Positions 28,136-37,983 of a stretch of DNA of 64,000 nucleotides are shown here, in pieces. The notes under the pieces are model-generated. The model did no database searches, was not told the DNA's origin, and saw only the letters and a program-made list of their open reading frames with translations. Source of the DNA: Marinibium conchae. GTDB taxonomy: Bacteria; Pseudomonadota; Gammaproteobacteria; Enterobacterales; Alteromonadaceae. Position numbers and translations under genes: made by a program. Within the stretch, counting starts at the first letter, position 1; each line of letters begins with the position of its first letter. The stretch lies in the NCBI RefSeq assembly GCF_015595035.1, contig NZ_JADNRN010000001.1:992001-1056000 (forward strand), read 5' to 3'.

Positions 28136-30799
28136 CTAGTTCGCTACAATGTTCACGAGTTTGCCAGGAACATAAATCACTTTACGTACGGTTTTACCCT
28201 CAATAAACGCTTGCACATTTTCTTGTTGTAGAGCTTGGTCTTGGGCGCTTTGGCTATCGATATCTGCGGCAACTGTCATTTTAGCTCTCAATTTACCGTT
28301 TACTTGTATTATGAGTAGTTTCTCGTCCTCGACTAAAGCGCTCTTGTCCACCACAGGCCAGTTTGAGCACTGAAGCTCACCTTCGCCGCCTAGCAAGCTC
28401 CAAAGAGCCTCGCAGATATGTGGCGTAATTGGATTAAGTAGCTGCACCATCGCTAACAAACCTTCATGTATGAGCGCTCTGTCGAGTGCGCTTTCATTAG
28501 GTGCTTTCTGCAGGCGATTTAATAACTCCATCACTTTTGCTACGGCAGTATTAAAGGTTTGGCGACGCCCGATGTCATCTGTTACCTTATCGATGGTCTG
28601 ATGAATATCACGTCGCAGGGCTTTTTGCTCTTTATTTAACGATGCGGTGGATAAAGTTGAGACCAGTGAACTTGGCAATTCATCTTGACCTTCACACTGA
28701 GCTTTGTGTTCATTCGCTAGGCGCCAGAAACGTTTTAAGAAACGGTTTGAGCCCTCAACGCCAGAATCGATCCATTCAAGCGTTTGCTCTGGTGGCGCGG
28801 CAAACATGGTAAACAAACGAATAGTATCTGCTCCGTAAATATCAATTACTGATTGCGGATCGATACCATTGTTTTTCGACTTTGACATTTTTATCATACC
28901 AGCATGTTGCACTTCGGTGCCGTCGGCCAATGTTGCTTTGCTTATTCTGCCTTTGTCGTCCTTTTCAATGATAACGTCGCTCGGCGAATGCCATATTTCT
29001 TTACCTTTTTCATCTTTTGTGAAAAATGCATCGGCTAATACCATGCCTTGGCATAGCAGCTTTTTGAATGGTTCATCGCTGGTAACCAAGTCTTCGTCAC
29101 GCAATAATTTGTGAAAAAAGCGTGCATAGAGCAGGTGTAAAATAGCATGCTCGATACCGCCGATATACTGATCAACTGGCAACCAATAATTTGCCTCTGC
29201 TGGGTCAAGCATGGCGTCGTTTGGTGCAGATGCATAGCGAGCGTAATACCACGACGACTCCATGAAGGTGTCGAAGGTATCCGTCTCTCTAGTCATGGGA
29301 AGACCGTTGTGAGTTGTTTTTGCCCATTCAGGGTCGGCTTTTATGGGAGATATTACACCGTCCATAACGACGTCTTCAGGCAATACAACGGGTAAATCAG
29401 ATTCATTTACCGCAAAGGAGTTACCAGCATCATCATTTACTACAGGAATGGGGGCTCCCCAATAACGTTGGCGCGATACGCCCCAATCACGTAGTCGATA
29501 ATTGGTGGTTTTCTTACCCTTTCCAAGCTCAGCAAGCTTGCTGGCAATAGCATTAAAACCATCTTCAAACGACATCCCGGAGTATTCACCAGAGTTGATT
29601 AAGGTATTCTTTTCCGGATAAGCAGCTTCGCTAATATTTGCGCTTTGAGCATGCTCTTCTCTGAACTCGACCACTTGCAATATAGGAAGCTGGTATTTGG
29701 TAGCAAATTCCCAGTCTCGCTGATCATGAGCTGGCACCGACATCACGGCACCAGAGCCGTAACCCATTAACACAAAGTTCGCAATCCAAACCGGTAATTT
29801 TTCACCTGTGAGTGGGTGCAACACTTGAAAGCCCGTGTCGATACCCTTCTTTTCCATTGTTGCCATGTCGGCTTCAGTGGTTTTTGTATTTTTACACTCG
29901 TCAATAAAGGCCCGAATTTCCTTGCTTGCCTTAGCTGCTTCTAACGCCAAGGGATGACCTGCGGCAACGGCTAGGTAGGAGGCACCATATAAGGTGTCGG
30001 GACGCGTCGTGTACACTTCGATGGTTTTTTCGCCAGCAACTTCATCTGTTAAGTCAAAACTTACGTCGACACCTTCAGAGCGTCCAATCCAATTGCGCTG
30101 TGCCGTAACGACTTGCTGTGGCCAGTCTGTTAACTTATCGAGGTCGTTTAGAAGCTGGTCGGCGTAATCGGTAATTTTAATAAACCATTGCGGTATTTCT
30201 TTTTGTTCAACCTCAGCCCCTGAGCGCCAGCCTTTACCATCGATAACTTGCTCGTTGGCCAAAACAGTTTGATCAATTGGATCCCAATTAACAGTGGCGT
30301 TTTTCTTGTACACCAAGCCTTTATCGAACAAACGAGTGAAAAACCATTGTTCCCAGCGATAGTAGTCTTTCTTGCAGGTCGCGAGCTCTCTGCTCCAGTC
30401 ATAACCAAACCCTAATGAATTTAGCTGAGTTTTCATGTACTCGATATTTTGATAGGTCCACTTTGCTGGCGCGGTCTTATTGTTTATCGCAGCATTTTCA
30501 GCCGGTAGACCAAAAGCATCCCAGCCCATCGGTTGCAAAACGTTTTTTCCCTGCATACGATGAAAACGACTGACTACATCACCGATGGTGTAGTTCCGAA
30601 CATGGCCCATGTGCAGACGACCGCTTGGATAGGGGAACATCGATAGACAATAGAACTTTTCTTTGTCGTCGTCCTGATTAGCTTCAAAAACCTTAGTATC
30701 GTTCCAATGGGCTTGTGCTGCATCTTCAACCTTTTTGGGATCGTAAACGTTTTCGCTTGCGCCTGACTGATTTTGCGCTGAAGTAGAGGTGTTGGTCAT
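28136..30799 (-). CDS. leuS: Leucyl-tRNA synthetase
   Basis: A class I synthetase charging tRNA-Leu. HMGH (the HIGH motif) is at residues 63-66 and KMSKS at 637-641. The CP1 editing domain lies between them ([13 protein letters not shown] precedes it, [10 protein letters not shown] is inside it). I chose the ATG at 30799 (887 residues): it lies downstream of a promoter candidate, whereas the in-frame start at 30871 coincides with the -35 element. It heads the thirteen-gene minus-strand run. Confidence 0.96.
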   Translation of the reverse strand: MTNTSTSAQNQSGASENVYDPKKVEDAAQAHWNDTKVFEANQDDDKEKFYCLSMFPYPSGRLHMGHVRNYTIGDVVSRFHRMQGKNVLQPMGWDAFGLPAENAAINNKTAPAKWTYQNIEYMKTQLNSLGFGYDWSRELATCKKDYYRWEQWFFTRLFDKGLVYKKNATVNWDPIDQTVLANEQVIDGKGWRSGAEVEQKEIPQWFIKITDYADQLLNDLDKLTDWPQQVVTAQRNWIGRSEGVDVSFDLTDEVAGEKTIEVYTTRPDTLYGASYLAVAAGHPLALEAAKASKEIRAFIDECKNTKTTEADMATMEKKGIDTGFQVLHPLTGEKLPVWIANFVLMGYGSGAVMSVPAHDQRDWEFATKYQLPILQVVEFREEHAQSANISEAAYPEKNTLINSGEYSGMSFEDGFNAIASKLAELGKGKKTTNYRLRDWGVSRQRYWGAPIPVVNDDAGNSFAVNESDLPVVLPEDVVMDGVISPIKADPEWAKTTHNGLPMTRETDTFDTFMESSWYYARYASAPNDAMLDPAEANYWLPVDQYIGGIEHAILHLLYARFFHKLLRDEDLVTSDEPFKKLLCQGMVLADAFFTKDEKGKEIWHSPSDVIIEKDDKGRISKATLADGTEVQHAGMIKMSKSKNNGIDPQSVIDIYGADTIRLFTMFAAPPEQTLEWIDSGVEGSNRFLKRFWRLANEHKAQCEGQDELPSSLVSTLSTASLNKEQKALRRDIHQTIDKVTDDIGRRQTFNTAVAKVMELLNRLQKAPNESALDRALIHEGLLAMVQLLNPITPHICEALWSLLGGEGELQCSNWPVVDKSALVEDEKLLIIQVNGKLRAKMTVAADIDSQSAQDQALQQENVQAFIEGKTVRKVIYVPGKLVNIVAN

Positions 30800-30841
30800 G
30801 TCGGTTTGTTTCTCAAACTTTGTCGTTGTTTTATTCCCTAT

Positions 30842-30871
30842 AGAATACCTTTTATCATGGCAATTCGACAA
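30842..30871 (-). promoter_or_regulatory. Candidate promoter of the leuS-led transcript
   Basis: On the minus strand, TTGTCG (30871-30866) and TATTCT (30847-30842) are separated by 18 bp, giving a start site near 30835. The rest of the 310-bp interval to the LonB-like gene (30800-31109) holds no ORF and no other clear element. Confidence 0.45.
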
Positions 30872-31109
30872 TAGAAGAAAGCATAAACCCTTGCTAATTG
30901 TTCAATTAAGCTCGAGATACGCTCGCTTTCACCATAGTTTGGTATTTTGTATGATGTTTTTGTCGAGTTTCATCTAAAAAACGATGGTTTTTTCTGCCAA
31001 CGTTCCAGTTTTGATGAAAAATATAAGCAATCACTTTGGACTTCCACTACCATGGGCAAATAATTGTGTTCAACGCATCATATTTTTGAAAGAGATTTAA
31101 CATTTATCT

Positions 31110-33536
31110 ATGTCAGAACCTCAGACCACGCTAGCAAAACAAAAAAAATCATTAGCAATTCCAGCAAGTGATCTCAAGGCTTCAATAGCTTTTGAGCAAC
31201 TTGAAGAAGCTATGCAAGCCAAGCATGTGCCTATTGCTTTGATTGGGCAATCAAGAGCTAAAGAGGCATTGAGCTTTGGCTTAGGTGTACATGCCACAGG
31301 CTACAATTTGTATGTGATGGGAGAGCAGGCAACAGGTAGATACACCTTGGTGCATAGTCTGATCAATGAACAAGCTCAAAAGCAACAGACTCCAAATGAT
31401 TGGTGTTACCTAAACAATTTTGATGATGAACGACAGCCCATCGCGTTGCAGCTACCTTGTAATCAGAGTAAATCATTCGTTAAAGATATTGAAAATCTCC
31501 TTGATGAGATAATGGATACCTTTCCAGCAGTTTATGAGAATCCTAGTTATCAGCGTAAAAAAGCCGCAATAACCCGTAAAAACGAACTTCGTTACGACAA
31601 GGCTATTGATGAAGTGGAAAAAATAGCGCTTAGCAAAGGTGTAGCTTTGGTAGAAGAGGCGGGCTCAATAAGCTTCTCACCTATCGTAGATGGCAAAGCT
31701 ATTACTGATAACGATTTCGCTCGCCAAAGCGATGAGCAGCGCCAGCACTACTATGATTTAATCGACGATTTAGAGGCTTGTTTAAGTGAGGCCCTGATAG
31801 AAGTTCCTTTGTGGCAGCGCGAAAGCGCCGAGCAACAGCGAAAACTTAAGCGAGAAACGGCTGAGCAAGGTATTCGAGGGTTATTAAAAGAACTTGAGCA
31901 TAAACATGCCGGTGATATCGCGATATTAAAGCATTTACGCCAACTAAAACCCCATCTTATTGACACCGTTACTGAACTTTTAGCACCCACTTCAAAGTCT
32001 GAGCGTCATGAAGAGAAACAAGACGACTATGATAAACGCATGATTTTGGTCGACACCTACGTGCCAAATATCTTGGTGAGCCATGCTGATAATGCTGGAG
32101 CCCCCATCGTATATGAGCCAAATCCCACACATCAAAACCTATTTGGCAAAATTGAATACACGAGCGTACAAGGCAGTGTGTATACCAACTATAGTATGAT
32201 TACGCCCGGTGCTCTACACAGGGCAAATGGGGGCTACTTGCTACTTGATGCTGATAAGTTATTAGAGCAACCCTTCGTTTGGGAGGCGCTTAAATTGGCA
32301 CTAAAATTCGGTCAGCTCAAAATAGAACTTCCGCAGCAAGACGTGGGTATGGTGAACTCGATAACGCAAACCCCACAAGCTATTCCACTGAGTGTGAAAG
32401 TAATACTACTTGGCTCTCGCGAGCTATATTATACACTTCAAGACTATGATGATGAATTTAAAGAGCTTTTCAGGGTATTGGTCGATTTTGATCATGAAAT
32501 CCCTCTCGAACAACAAAATTTGAATGATTTTGTGGGGCGCAGCAAAGAGCACGCGAAGCAGATAGGTTTAAGTGCAATCAGTCAGCAGGCAATGGCGAGA
32601 TTAGTTGAGTACAGCCTGCGACTGGCTGAGCATCAAACCAAAATGAGTGCCCGCTTTGCTGACGTTATCGAACTTATCAATGAATCGAATTACTTTTGTA
32701 TGCAAGACCAACTTCATGTGCTTGAGGTTCAGCATATCGAAGCGGCGCTTGAAGCTAAGAAAAGAAGAACAGGGCGAGTGAGTGAAGCACTTTTAGAAGA
32801 TATCCGCGAAGGGCATGTGCTTATCGGCACTGAAGATAGAACGGTCGGACAGGTGAATGGTCTCACCGTTTTAGAGGTTGGTGATACGGCTTTTGGTACG
32901 CCCGCCAGAATTACCGCAACCGTGTATGCAGGCTCTAATGGCGTAGTCGATATTGAAAGGGAAGTTGAATTAGGTCAACCTATTCACTCAAAAGGCGTCA
33001 TGTTACTAACAGGGTATCTGGGCCACAAATATGCGCAGTACTTTCCCTTGACCTTATCGGCAAATATCGCTCTTGAGCAGTCGTATGGCTACATTGATGG
33101 CGATAGCGCATCCCTGGGAGAACTTGTCGCGTTAATTTCGGCATTGACTGATATTGCTGTCGAGCAAGGTGTGGCAGTTACGGGGTCAATAAATCAATAC
33201 GGTGAGGTACAAGCGGTAGGCGGGATAAACGAAAAAATTGAAGGTTATTTCTCGCTTTGCTCACAACGTGGATTAAATGGAAAACAAGGGGTTATCATAC
33301 CCAAATCGAATGCGTTAAATTTAATGTTGGACAAAGAAATTGTTCGAGCTGTAGACGATGGCCTATTCAATGTATATGCAGTATCTAGCGTGGATGAAAC
33401 CCTAGCAATTTTGATGGGCGTTGAGGCTGGGGAACTTAATTCGAAGGGTCGCTATCCTAAGAAGAGTGTGCATTACGCTGCAGTAAACAGGCTCTACAAT
33501 ATCGCCAATCTAGTAAATGGTGGCTCAGAAGAGTGA
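31110..33536 (+). CDS. LonB-like ATP-dependent protease (YcbZ/Lon-2 group)
   Basis: An 808-residue AAA+ serine protease related to Lon but lacking the Lon N-domain. The P-loop-like GEQATGRYTLV near residues 71-81 has Arg where Walker A normally has Lys. An acidic coiled-coil insert spans about 140-320. The AAA core contains GALHRANGGYLLLDADKLL, typical of this group. The C-terminal Lon protease domain has Ser666 (GDSAS) and Lys709 (NEKIEG) as the catalytic dyad. It is a single gene divergent from leuS. Substrates of this group are poorly defined. Confidence 0.9.
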   Translation: MSEPQTTLAKQKKSLAIPASDLKASIAFEQLEEAMQAKHVPIALIGQSRAKEALSFGLGVHATGYNLYVMGEQATGRYTLVHSLINEQAQKQQTPNDWCYLNNFDDERQPIALQLPCNQSKSFVKDIENLLDEIMDTFPAVYENPSYQRKKAAITRKNELRYDKAIDEVEKIALSKGVALVEEAGSISFSPIVDGKAITDNDFARQSDEQRQHYYDLIDDLEACLSEALIEVPLWQRESAEQQRKLKRETAEQGIRGLLKELEHKHAGDIAILKHLRQLKPHLIDTVTELLAPTSKSERHEEKQDDYDKRMILVDTYVPNILVSHADNAGAPIVYEPNPTHQNLFGKIEYTSVQGSVYTNYSMITPGALHRANGGYLLLDADKLLEQPFVWEALKLALKFGQLKIELPQQDVGMVNSITQTPQAIPLSVKVILLGSRELYYTLQDYDDEFKELFRVLVDFDHEIPLEQQNLNDFVGRSKEHAKQIGLSAISQQAMARLVEYSLRLAEHQTKMSARFADVIELINESNYFCMQDQLHVLEVQHIEAALEAKKRRTGRVSEALLEDIREGHVLIGTEDRTVGQVNGLTVLEVGDTAFGTPARITATVYAGSNGVVDIEREVELGQPIHSKGVMLLTGYLGHKYAQYFPLTLSANIALEQSYGYIDGDSASLGELVALISALTDIAVEQGVAVTGSINQYGEVQAVGGINEKIEGYFSLCSQRGLNGKQGVIIPKSNALNLMLDKEIVRAVDDGLFNVYAVSSVDETLAILMGVEAGELNSKGRYPKKSVHYAAVNRLYNIANLVNGGSEE

Positions 33537-33551
33537 TAATTACTCTGAGCC
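33521..33551 (+). terminator. Possible bidirectional terminator hairpin between convergent genes
   Basis: TGGCTCAG (33521-33528) pairs with CTGAGCCA (33544-33551), overlapping the stop codon of the LonB-like gene. The following T-richness is weak (TCTTAATTTTG). Confidence 0.4.
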
Positions 33552-33571
33552 AGCATCTTAATTTTGTTAAC

Positions 33572-34351
33572 TTATTTAGGTGGCATCCGCAGCGCACCGT
33601 CTAAACGCACCGTTTCACCGTTCATATAAGTGTTTTCGCTCATATGAACAACTAAATTAGCAAACTCTTCGGGCAAACCTAAACGTTTGGGGAATTGAAC
33701 ATTTTGTGCCAAGGCCTCTTGCACATTTTCAGGCATGGCAAGTAGCATTGGCGTTCCCATGATGCCAGGTGCAATGGTGTTAACGCGTATCCCCAGCGCG
33801 GCAAGGTCGCGTGCCATAGGCAAACACAATCCAATAATCCCCCCTTTACTCGCCGCATACGCTGTTTGACCAATTTGACCCTCATAGCCAGCAACCGAGG
33901 CGGTATTAACTATAAGGCCTCGTTCGTTACTCGTCGGGCATACTGTGTTCTTCGCCATTGCACTAGCAACTACTCGTGACACGTTAAACGTACCAACAAG
34001 ATTAATGTTAATAACAGACTCAAAATTAGCCAATGGCATGGCGTCGCCATCTCTATTGAGGATGCGTTTGGCTGGTGCGACTCCTGCGCAATTAACACAC
34101 AAGCGAATTTCCCCGCAGTCTTTCATAACCTGATCTACGGCAGTTTCAACACTACTATCATCAGTAACATCGACTTTGTAGAAGCTACAGTCAGCAGCAC
34201 CAAACTCTGCTACTCTATCGCTTCCCGCATCTGCATTCATATCGAAGATCGCAACATGATAACCCTGTTTTACTAATACTGAAGCAGTAGCGTGCCCCAA
34301 TCCCGAACAACCGCCTGTAACTATCGCAACTTTTTTATTGTCTGTCGTCAT
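33572..34351 (-). CDS. SDR-family NAD(P)-dependent dehydrogenase, 3-hydroxyacyl-CoA dehydrogenase-like
   Basis: A short-chain dehydrogenase of 259 residues. The cofactor motif GGCSGLG is at 13-19. The catalytic tetrad residues are in NTASVAG (Ser152) and YAASK (Tyr165, Lys169). NCAGVAPAKR and the C-terminal RLDGALRMPPK resemble the HSD17B10 / 3-hydroxy-2-methylbutyryl-CoA dehydrogenase group. It is cytosolic and a single gene between the convergent protease gene and yhbY. The exact acyl-CoA substrate is an inference from resemblance; no beta-oxidation gene is adjacent. Confidence 0.8.
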   Translation of the reverse strand: MTTDNKKVAIVTGGCSGLGHATASVLVKQGYHVAIFDMNADAGSDRVAEFGAADCSFYKVDVTDDSSVETAVDQVMKDCGEIRLCVNCAGVAPAKRILNRDGDAMPLANFESVININLVGTFNVSRVVASAMAKNTVCPTSNERGLIVNTASVAGYEGQIGQTAYAASKGGIIGLCLPMARDLAALGIRVNTIAPGIMGTPMLLAMPENVQEALAQNVQFPKRLGLPEEFANLVVHMSENTYMNGETVRLDGALRMPPK

Positions 34352-34418
34352 ATCTCATTCTCTTGTATCAGCGTTCTATATCTACACGCTTTTATTATAT
34401 TGAGCTATTAAATTGTCG

Positions 34419-34715
34419 CTATTTTTTGGGAATACTGATCTTTTTCTCGTCACTTTCTCGATATATCGTTAGCACATGCCCTATCTTTTGAACGAGTATC
34501 GCTTTGGTTTCGCCCACAATAGCGTCCATGATCAATTGTTTTTCTTCTCTATCATCCGAAGAAATTTTAATTTTAATTAATTCATGGAACGAAAGGGCAT
34601 TTTCGATTTCAGCCAAAACGCCCTCGGTTAACCCGTTATTACCTAGTTGCACTACTGGCTTGAGAGGGTGCGCTAAACCTTTTAGATATTGCTTTTGTTT
34701 ATTAGTTAGTTTCAT
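34419..34715 (-). CDS. yhbY: Ribosome assembly RNA-binding protein YhbY (CRM domain)
   Basis: A 98-residue CRM-domain protein that associates with pre-50S particles. LTNKQKQYLKGLAHPLKPVV, QLGNNGLTEG (the GxxG-like loop) and LIKIKISSDDREEK are diagnostic. It is divergent from ftsH as in other gammaproteobacteria, except that rlmE, normally between them, is missing. Confidence 0.95.
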   Translation of the reverse strand: MKLTNKQKQYLKGLAHPLKPVVQLGNNGLTEGVLAEIENALSFHELIKIKISSDDREEKQLIMDAIVGETKAILVQKIGHVLTIYRESDEKKISIPKK

Positions 34716-34820
34716 TTTTTATCTTTTGTTACGATTAGTTTATGGTTTACACCTTGAAAACGCGTATTCTACCTTTATCTATGTAGTATTCCTAATTCAT
34801 TCCGCATTTAGCAAAAACGA

Positions 34821-34886
34821 GACCTTCTTCATAGGTTTTGCTTGGTAAATAAGGATTTTGTGAACTAGTCTTCATAAAAGAAGGTC
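34821..34886 (+). repeat. 9-bp inverted repeat in the yhbY-ftsH interval
   Basis: GACCTTCTT (34821-34829) and AAGAAGGTC (34878-34886) are exact complements 48 bp apart. The 298-bp interval holds no ORF. A long-range stem in the ftsH leader or a two-site operator is possible. Confidence 0.35.
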
Positions 34887-35013
34887 AATACACATTCGTT
34901 ATAGCGAAGAATTTTGTAATATAGTAGTCTTCGAGTCATCTAATACGCTAATAGCTGCGTATGGATATAAAAACAAATGCAAGTTTCATTTTTACTTTTA
35001 GAGGTATGCAGCG

Positions 35014-36951
35014 TTGAGCGACATGGCAAAGAATCTCATTTTATGGCTCGTCATAGCAGTTGTGCTTATGATGGTGTTTCAAAATATATCAGGTGGCGAG
35101 AGTCCAAGCTCGAAGGTGCCATATTCTACTTTCCTTGAGCAAGTTAAGCGCGGTGACATAAAAGAGGTAACCGTTGATCAGGCTAAAAGTGAAATAAAAG
35201 GCGTTAGGAATAATAACGATACTTTTACAACGCAAATCCCTTACTACGACAGTAAATTAATGGATGAACTCTTAGCTAACGAAAAGGTAGTGGTAAACGG
35301 CAAACCAGCTGAAGAGCAATCATTACTAGCATCTATTTTCATCAACTGGTTCCCGATGCTTTTGTTGATTGGTGTATGGATTTTCTTCATGCGTCAAATG
35401 CAAGGTGGGGGCGGTAAAGGTGCGATGTCATTCGGTAAGAGCAAAGCGCGCCTGTTAAGTGAAGATCAAATTAAAACAACCTTTGCCGATGTAGCAGGTT
35501 GTGATGAAGCGAAGGAAGACGTAACCGAATTGGTTGATTTCTTACGCGACCCTACTAAATTTCAAAAGCTAGGCGGCAAAATTCCTAAGGGTGTTCTAAT
35601 GGTAGGACCACCAGGAACGGGTAAAACCTTGCTCGCTAAAGCGATAGCGGGTGAAGCAAAAGTGCCGTTCTTCAGCATCTCAGGTTCGGATTTCGTAGAG
35701 ATGTTTGTGGGTGTTGGTGCCTCGCGTGTTCGAGACATGTTCGACCAAGCAAAAAAATCTTCACCTTGTATTATATTTATTGACGAGATTGACGCTGTAG
35801 GCCGTAAGCGTGGTGCTGGCCATGGTGGTGGGCATGACGAACGTGAACAAACGCTCAATCAGATGTTGGTTGAAATGGACGGCTTTGAAGGTCATGAAGG
35901 CATTATTGTTATAGCGGCAACTAACCGACCGGATGTGCTCGATCCTGCGCTATTGCGTCCTGGTCGCTTCGACCGCCAAGTGATGGTTGGCCTTCCAGAT
36001 ATTCGTGGGCGTGAACAAATTCTCAAAGTTCATATGCGCAAAGTGCCATTGGGCGACAATGTTGAAGCATCACTTATCGCTCGCGGTACACCAGGCTTCT
36101 CTGGTGCTGATCTCGCTAATCTCGTTAACGAAGCTGCTCTGTTTGCTGCAAGAACGAACAAACGCGTAGTGAGCATGGAAGAGTTCGATAAAGCCAAAGA
36201 TAAAATCATGATGGGCTCTGAGCGCAAAACCATGGTTATGTCTGAGGAAGAGAAAACCAATACGGCTTATCATGAAGCTGGACACGCAATTGTTGGACGC
36301 TTGGTACCGAAACATGATCCGGTGTACAAGGTTTCTATTATTCCTCGCGGCAGAGCGCTCGGTGTGACCATGTATTTGCCAGAACAGGACAAATACAGTA
36401 ACTCAAGAGAAGAGTTAGAATCGCGCATCGCGAGCTTGTTCGGTGGTCGTATCGCTGAAGAAATTACATTGGGTTCAGCCGGAGTCACAACCGGTGCCTC
36501 CAATGATATAGAGCGCGCAACCGACATTGCGAGAAAAATGGTAACGCAGTGGGGCTTGTCTGAAAAGATGGGGCCGATCAATTACAAAGACGATGAGAAC
36601 GAGATGTTTATGGGCGGTGGCGGCAATCCAATGTCTGCTGAAACTGCTCGTGACATCGACGCTGAAATCAGAGCCCTCATCGACCGTAACTACAGATTAG
36701 CAGAATCTATATTGAAAGATAATATGGATATTCTTGAAGCCATGAAAGACGCGCTAATGAAATACGAGACGATTGATGCCAAACAAATCGATGATTTGAT
36801 GAATAGAACGGAAGTTCGTCCGCCGGCTGATTGGGAGAACGATAAAAAGTCTGATTCAGATAAGCCATCGGGTGGTGCTTCTATAAACGCCGGTGGTGAA
36901 AGCAAAGACAATGATGCTGGTGCTGCCGATCCGAGTGATGTAACTCACTAG
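35014..36951 (+). CDS. ftsH: ATP-dependent zinc metalloprotease FtsH
   Basis: A membrane-anchored AAA+ protease degrading LpxC, sigma32 and damaged membrane proteins. Membrane helices lie at about 8-24 and 108-126. Walker A GPPGTGKT is at 198-205, the SRH region contains [16 protein letters not shown], and the zinc site HEAGH is at 420-424. The TTG at 35014 (M-S-D-M-A-K-N) is preferred because GAGG lies 9 bp upstream; the ATG at 35023 would be 18 bp away. A four-codon ATG frame (35006-35017) ends on this TTG. The C-terminal tail is acidic, Gly/Asp-rich and variable. Confidence 0.96.
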   Translation: MSDMAKNLILWLVIAVVLMMVFQNISGGESPSSKVPYSTFLEQVKRGDIKEVTVDQAKSEIKGVRNNNDTFTTQIPYYDSKLMDELLANEKVVVNGKPAEEQSLLASIFINWFPMLLLIGVWIFFMRQMQGGGGKGAMSFGKSKARLLSEDQIKTTFADVAGCDEAKEDVTELVDFLRDPTKFQKLGGKIPKGVLMVGPPGTGKTLLAKAIAGEAKVPFFSISGSDFVEMFVGVGASRVRDMFDQAKKSSPCIIFIDEIDAVGRKRGAGHGGGHDEREQTLNQMLVEMDGFEGHEGIIVIAATNRPDVLDPALLRPGRFDRQVMVGLPDIRGREQILKVHMRKVPLGDNVEASLIARGTPGFSGADLANLVNEAALFAARTNKRVVSMEEFDKAKDKIMMGSERKTMVMSEEEKTNTAYHEAGHAIVGRLVPKHDPVYKVSIIPRGRALGVTMYLPEQDKYSNSREELESRIASLFGGRIAEEITLGSAGVTTGASNDIERATDIARKMVTQWGLSEKMGPINYKDDENEMFMGGGGNPMSAETARDIDAEIRALIDRNYRLAESILKDNMDILEAMKDALMKYETIDAKQIDDLMNRTEVRPPADWENDKKSDSDKPSGGASINAGGESKDNDAGAADPSDVTH

Positions 36952-36973
36952 CTATTTTGTCGTGATGTGATTT

Positions 36974-37000
36974 AACGCTGGCTATAATGCCAGCGTTTTT
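36974..37000 (+). terminator. Rho-independent terminator after ftsH
   Basis: AACGCTGGC, loop TATAAT, GCCAGCGTT followed by T residues: a 9-bp perfect stem, 23 bp past the stop codon. It separates ftsH from folP transcriptionally. Confidence 0.85.
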
Positions 37001-37128
37001 GTTGGTGCTGCAAAAGCATTATTTACGACAAATCAAAATTATTTGCATAATATTTGATTAGAAACAATGAAATAAATTTGCTTTTATTGCAATCTGGGGC
37101 TTCAGTGAATCTAGCAAGACATAGAACA

Positions 37129-37965
37129 ATGATTTTCAAAACAAGAGAAGTGAGTTTCGATAGCCCTCAAGTCATGGGGATATTAAATGTAACCCCTGAT
37201 TCGTTTTCCGATGGTGGGAAATTTGCACAAATCGAGCGCGCTATTTCTCAAGCCCATAAAATGGTGAATGCCGGTGCTAGTTTTATTGATATCGGGGGAG
37301 AATCTACACGACCAGGCGCTACACCGGTCTCTCTACAAGAAGAGCTAGACCGAGTAATTCCTGTAATAGAGAAAATATCGACCGACGTAGACGCTGTGAT
37401 TTCGATAGATACATACAAAGCGCAAGTCATGACAGAAGCCGTAAAAGCAGGCGCTACAATGATCAATGATGTAAAAGCGCTTCGCGATCAAGGTGCGCTC
37501 GATGCGGCTGTCTGGGCTGCCAAAACACACAGTGTGCCTACTTGTATCATGCACATGCGAGGTTCACCCGAGAGCATGCAAGATTCACCTGAATGTAACG
37601 ATATTGTCGAAGACGTTATTCATTTTTTCGAGCAGCGCATTAAAGAGTGTGTTAACGCTGGCATCCTTTATTCACAGCTTATTATCGATCCCGGTTTTGG
37701 TTTTGGTAAAACACTGGAACAAAATTATCAACTATTGAAGCATATCTCTGATTTCAGCCAGTTCGATTTGCCCGTGCTTTCAGGCACATCAAGAAAATCT
37801 ATGATTGGCAATTTATTGAATAAAGAGGTGGGTGATCGCTTGGCAGGTAGCATATCTACTGCTACCATTGCCGCATTGTCAGGCGCAAGCATTATCCGCG
37901 TGCATGATGTGGAAGAGACTAGCGACGCAGTGAAAATAGTCAACAAACTGCAAATGGTAGAATAG
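37129..37965 (+). CDS. folP: Dihydropteroate synthase
   Basis: Condenses p-aminobenzoate with the pterin diphosphate in folate synthesis; the sulfonamide target. VMGILNVTPDSFSDGG, GGESTRPGA, DPGFGFGK and GTSRKSMIG form the active-site loops. I chose the ATG at 37129 (278 residues) because it aligns with E. coli FolP; an in-frame GTG at 37105 preceded by GGGG, and a TTG at 37054, are alternatives, so the N-terminus is uncertain. glmM follows after 18 bp, the usual folP-glmM pair. Confidence 0.94.
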   Translation: MIFKTREVSFDSPQVMGILNVTPDSFSDGGKFAQIERAISQAHKMVNAGASFIDIGGESTRPGATPVSLQEELDRVIPVIEKISTDVDAVISIDTYKAQVMTEAVKAGATMINDVKALRDQGALDAAVWAAKTHSVPTCIMHMRGSPESMQDSPECNDIVEDVIHFFEQRIKECVNAGILYSQLIIDPGFGFGKTLEQNYQLLKHISDFSQFDLPVLSGTSRKSMIGNLLNKEVGDRLAGSISTATIAALSGASIIRVHDVEETSDAVKIVNKLQMVE

Positions 37966-37983
37966 AATTTAAAAGGAAATAAG

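Noticed and set aside
37054-37128. Upstream extension of folP from a TTG codon
   Set aside because: The extra 25 residues are not found in FolP proteins; the ATG at 37129 aligns with known N-termini, although the GTG at 37105 remains possible.
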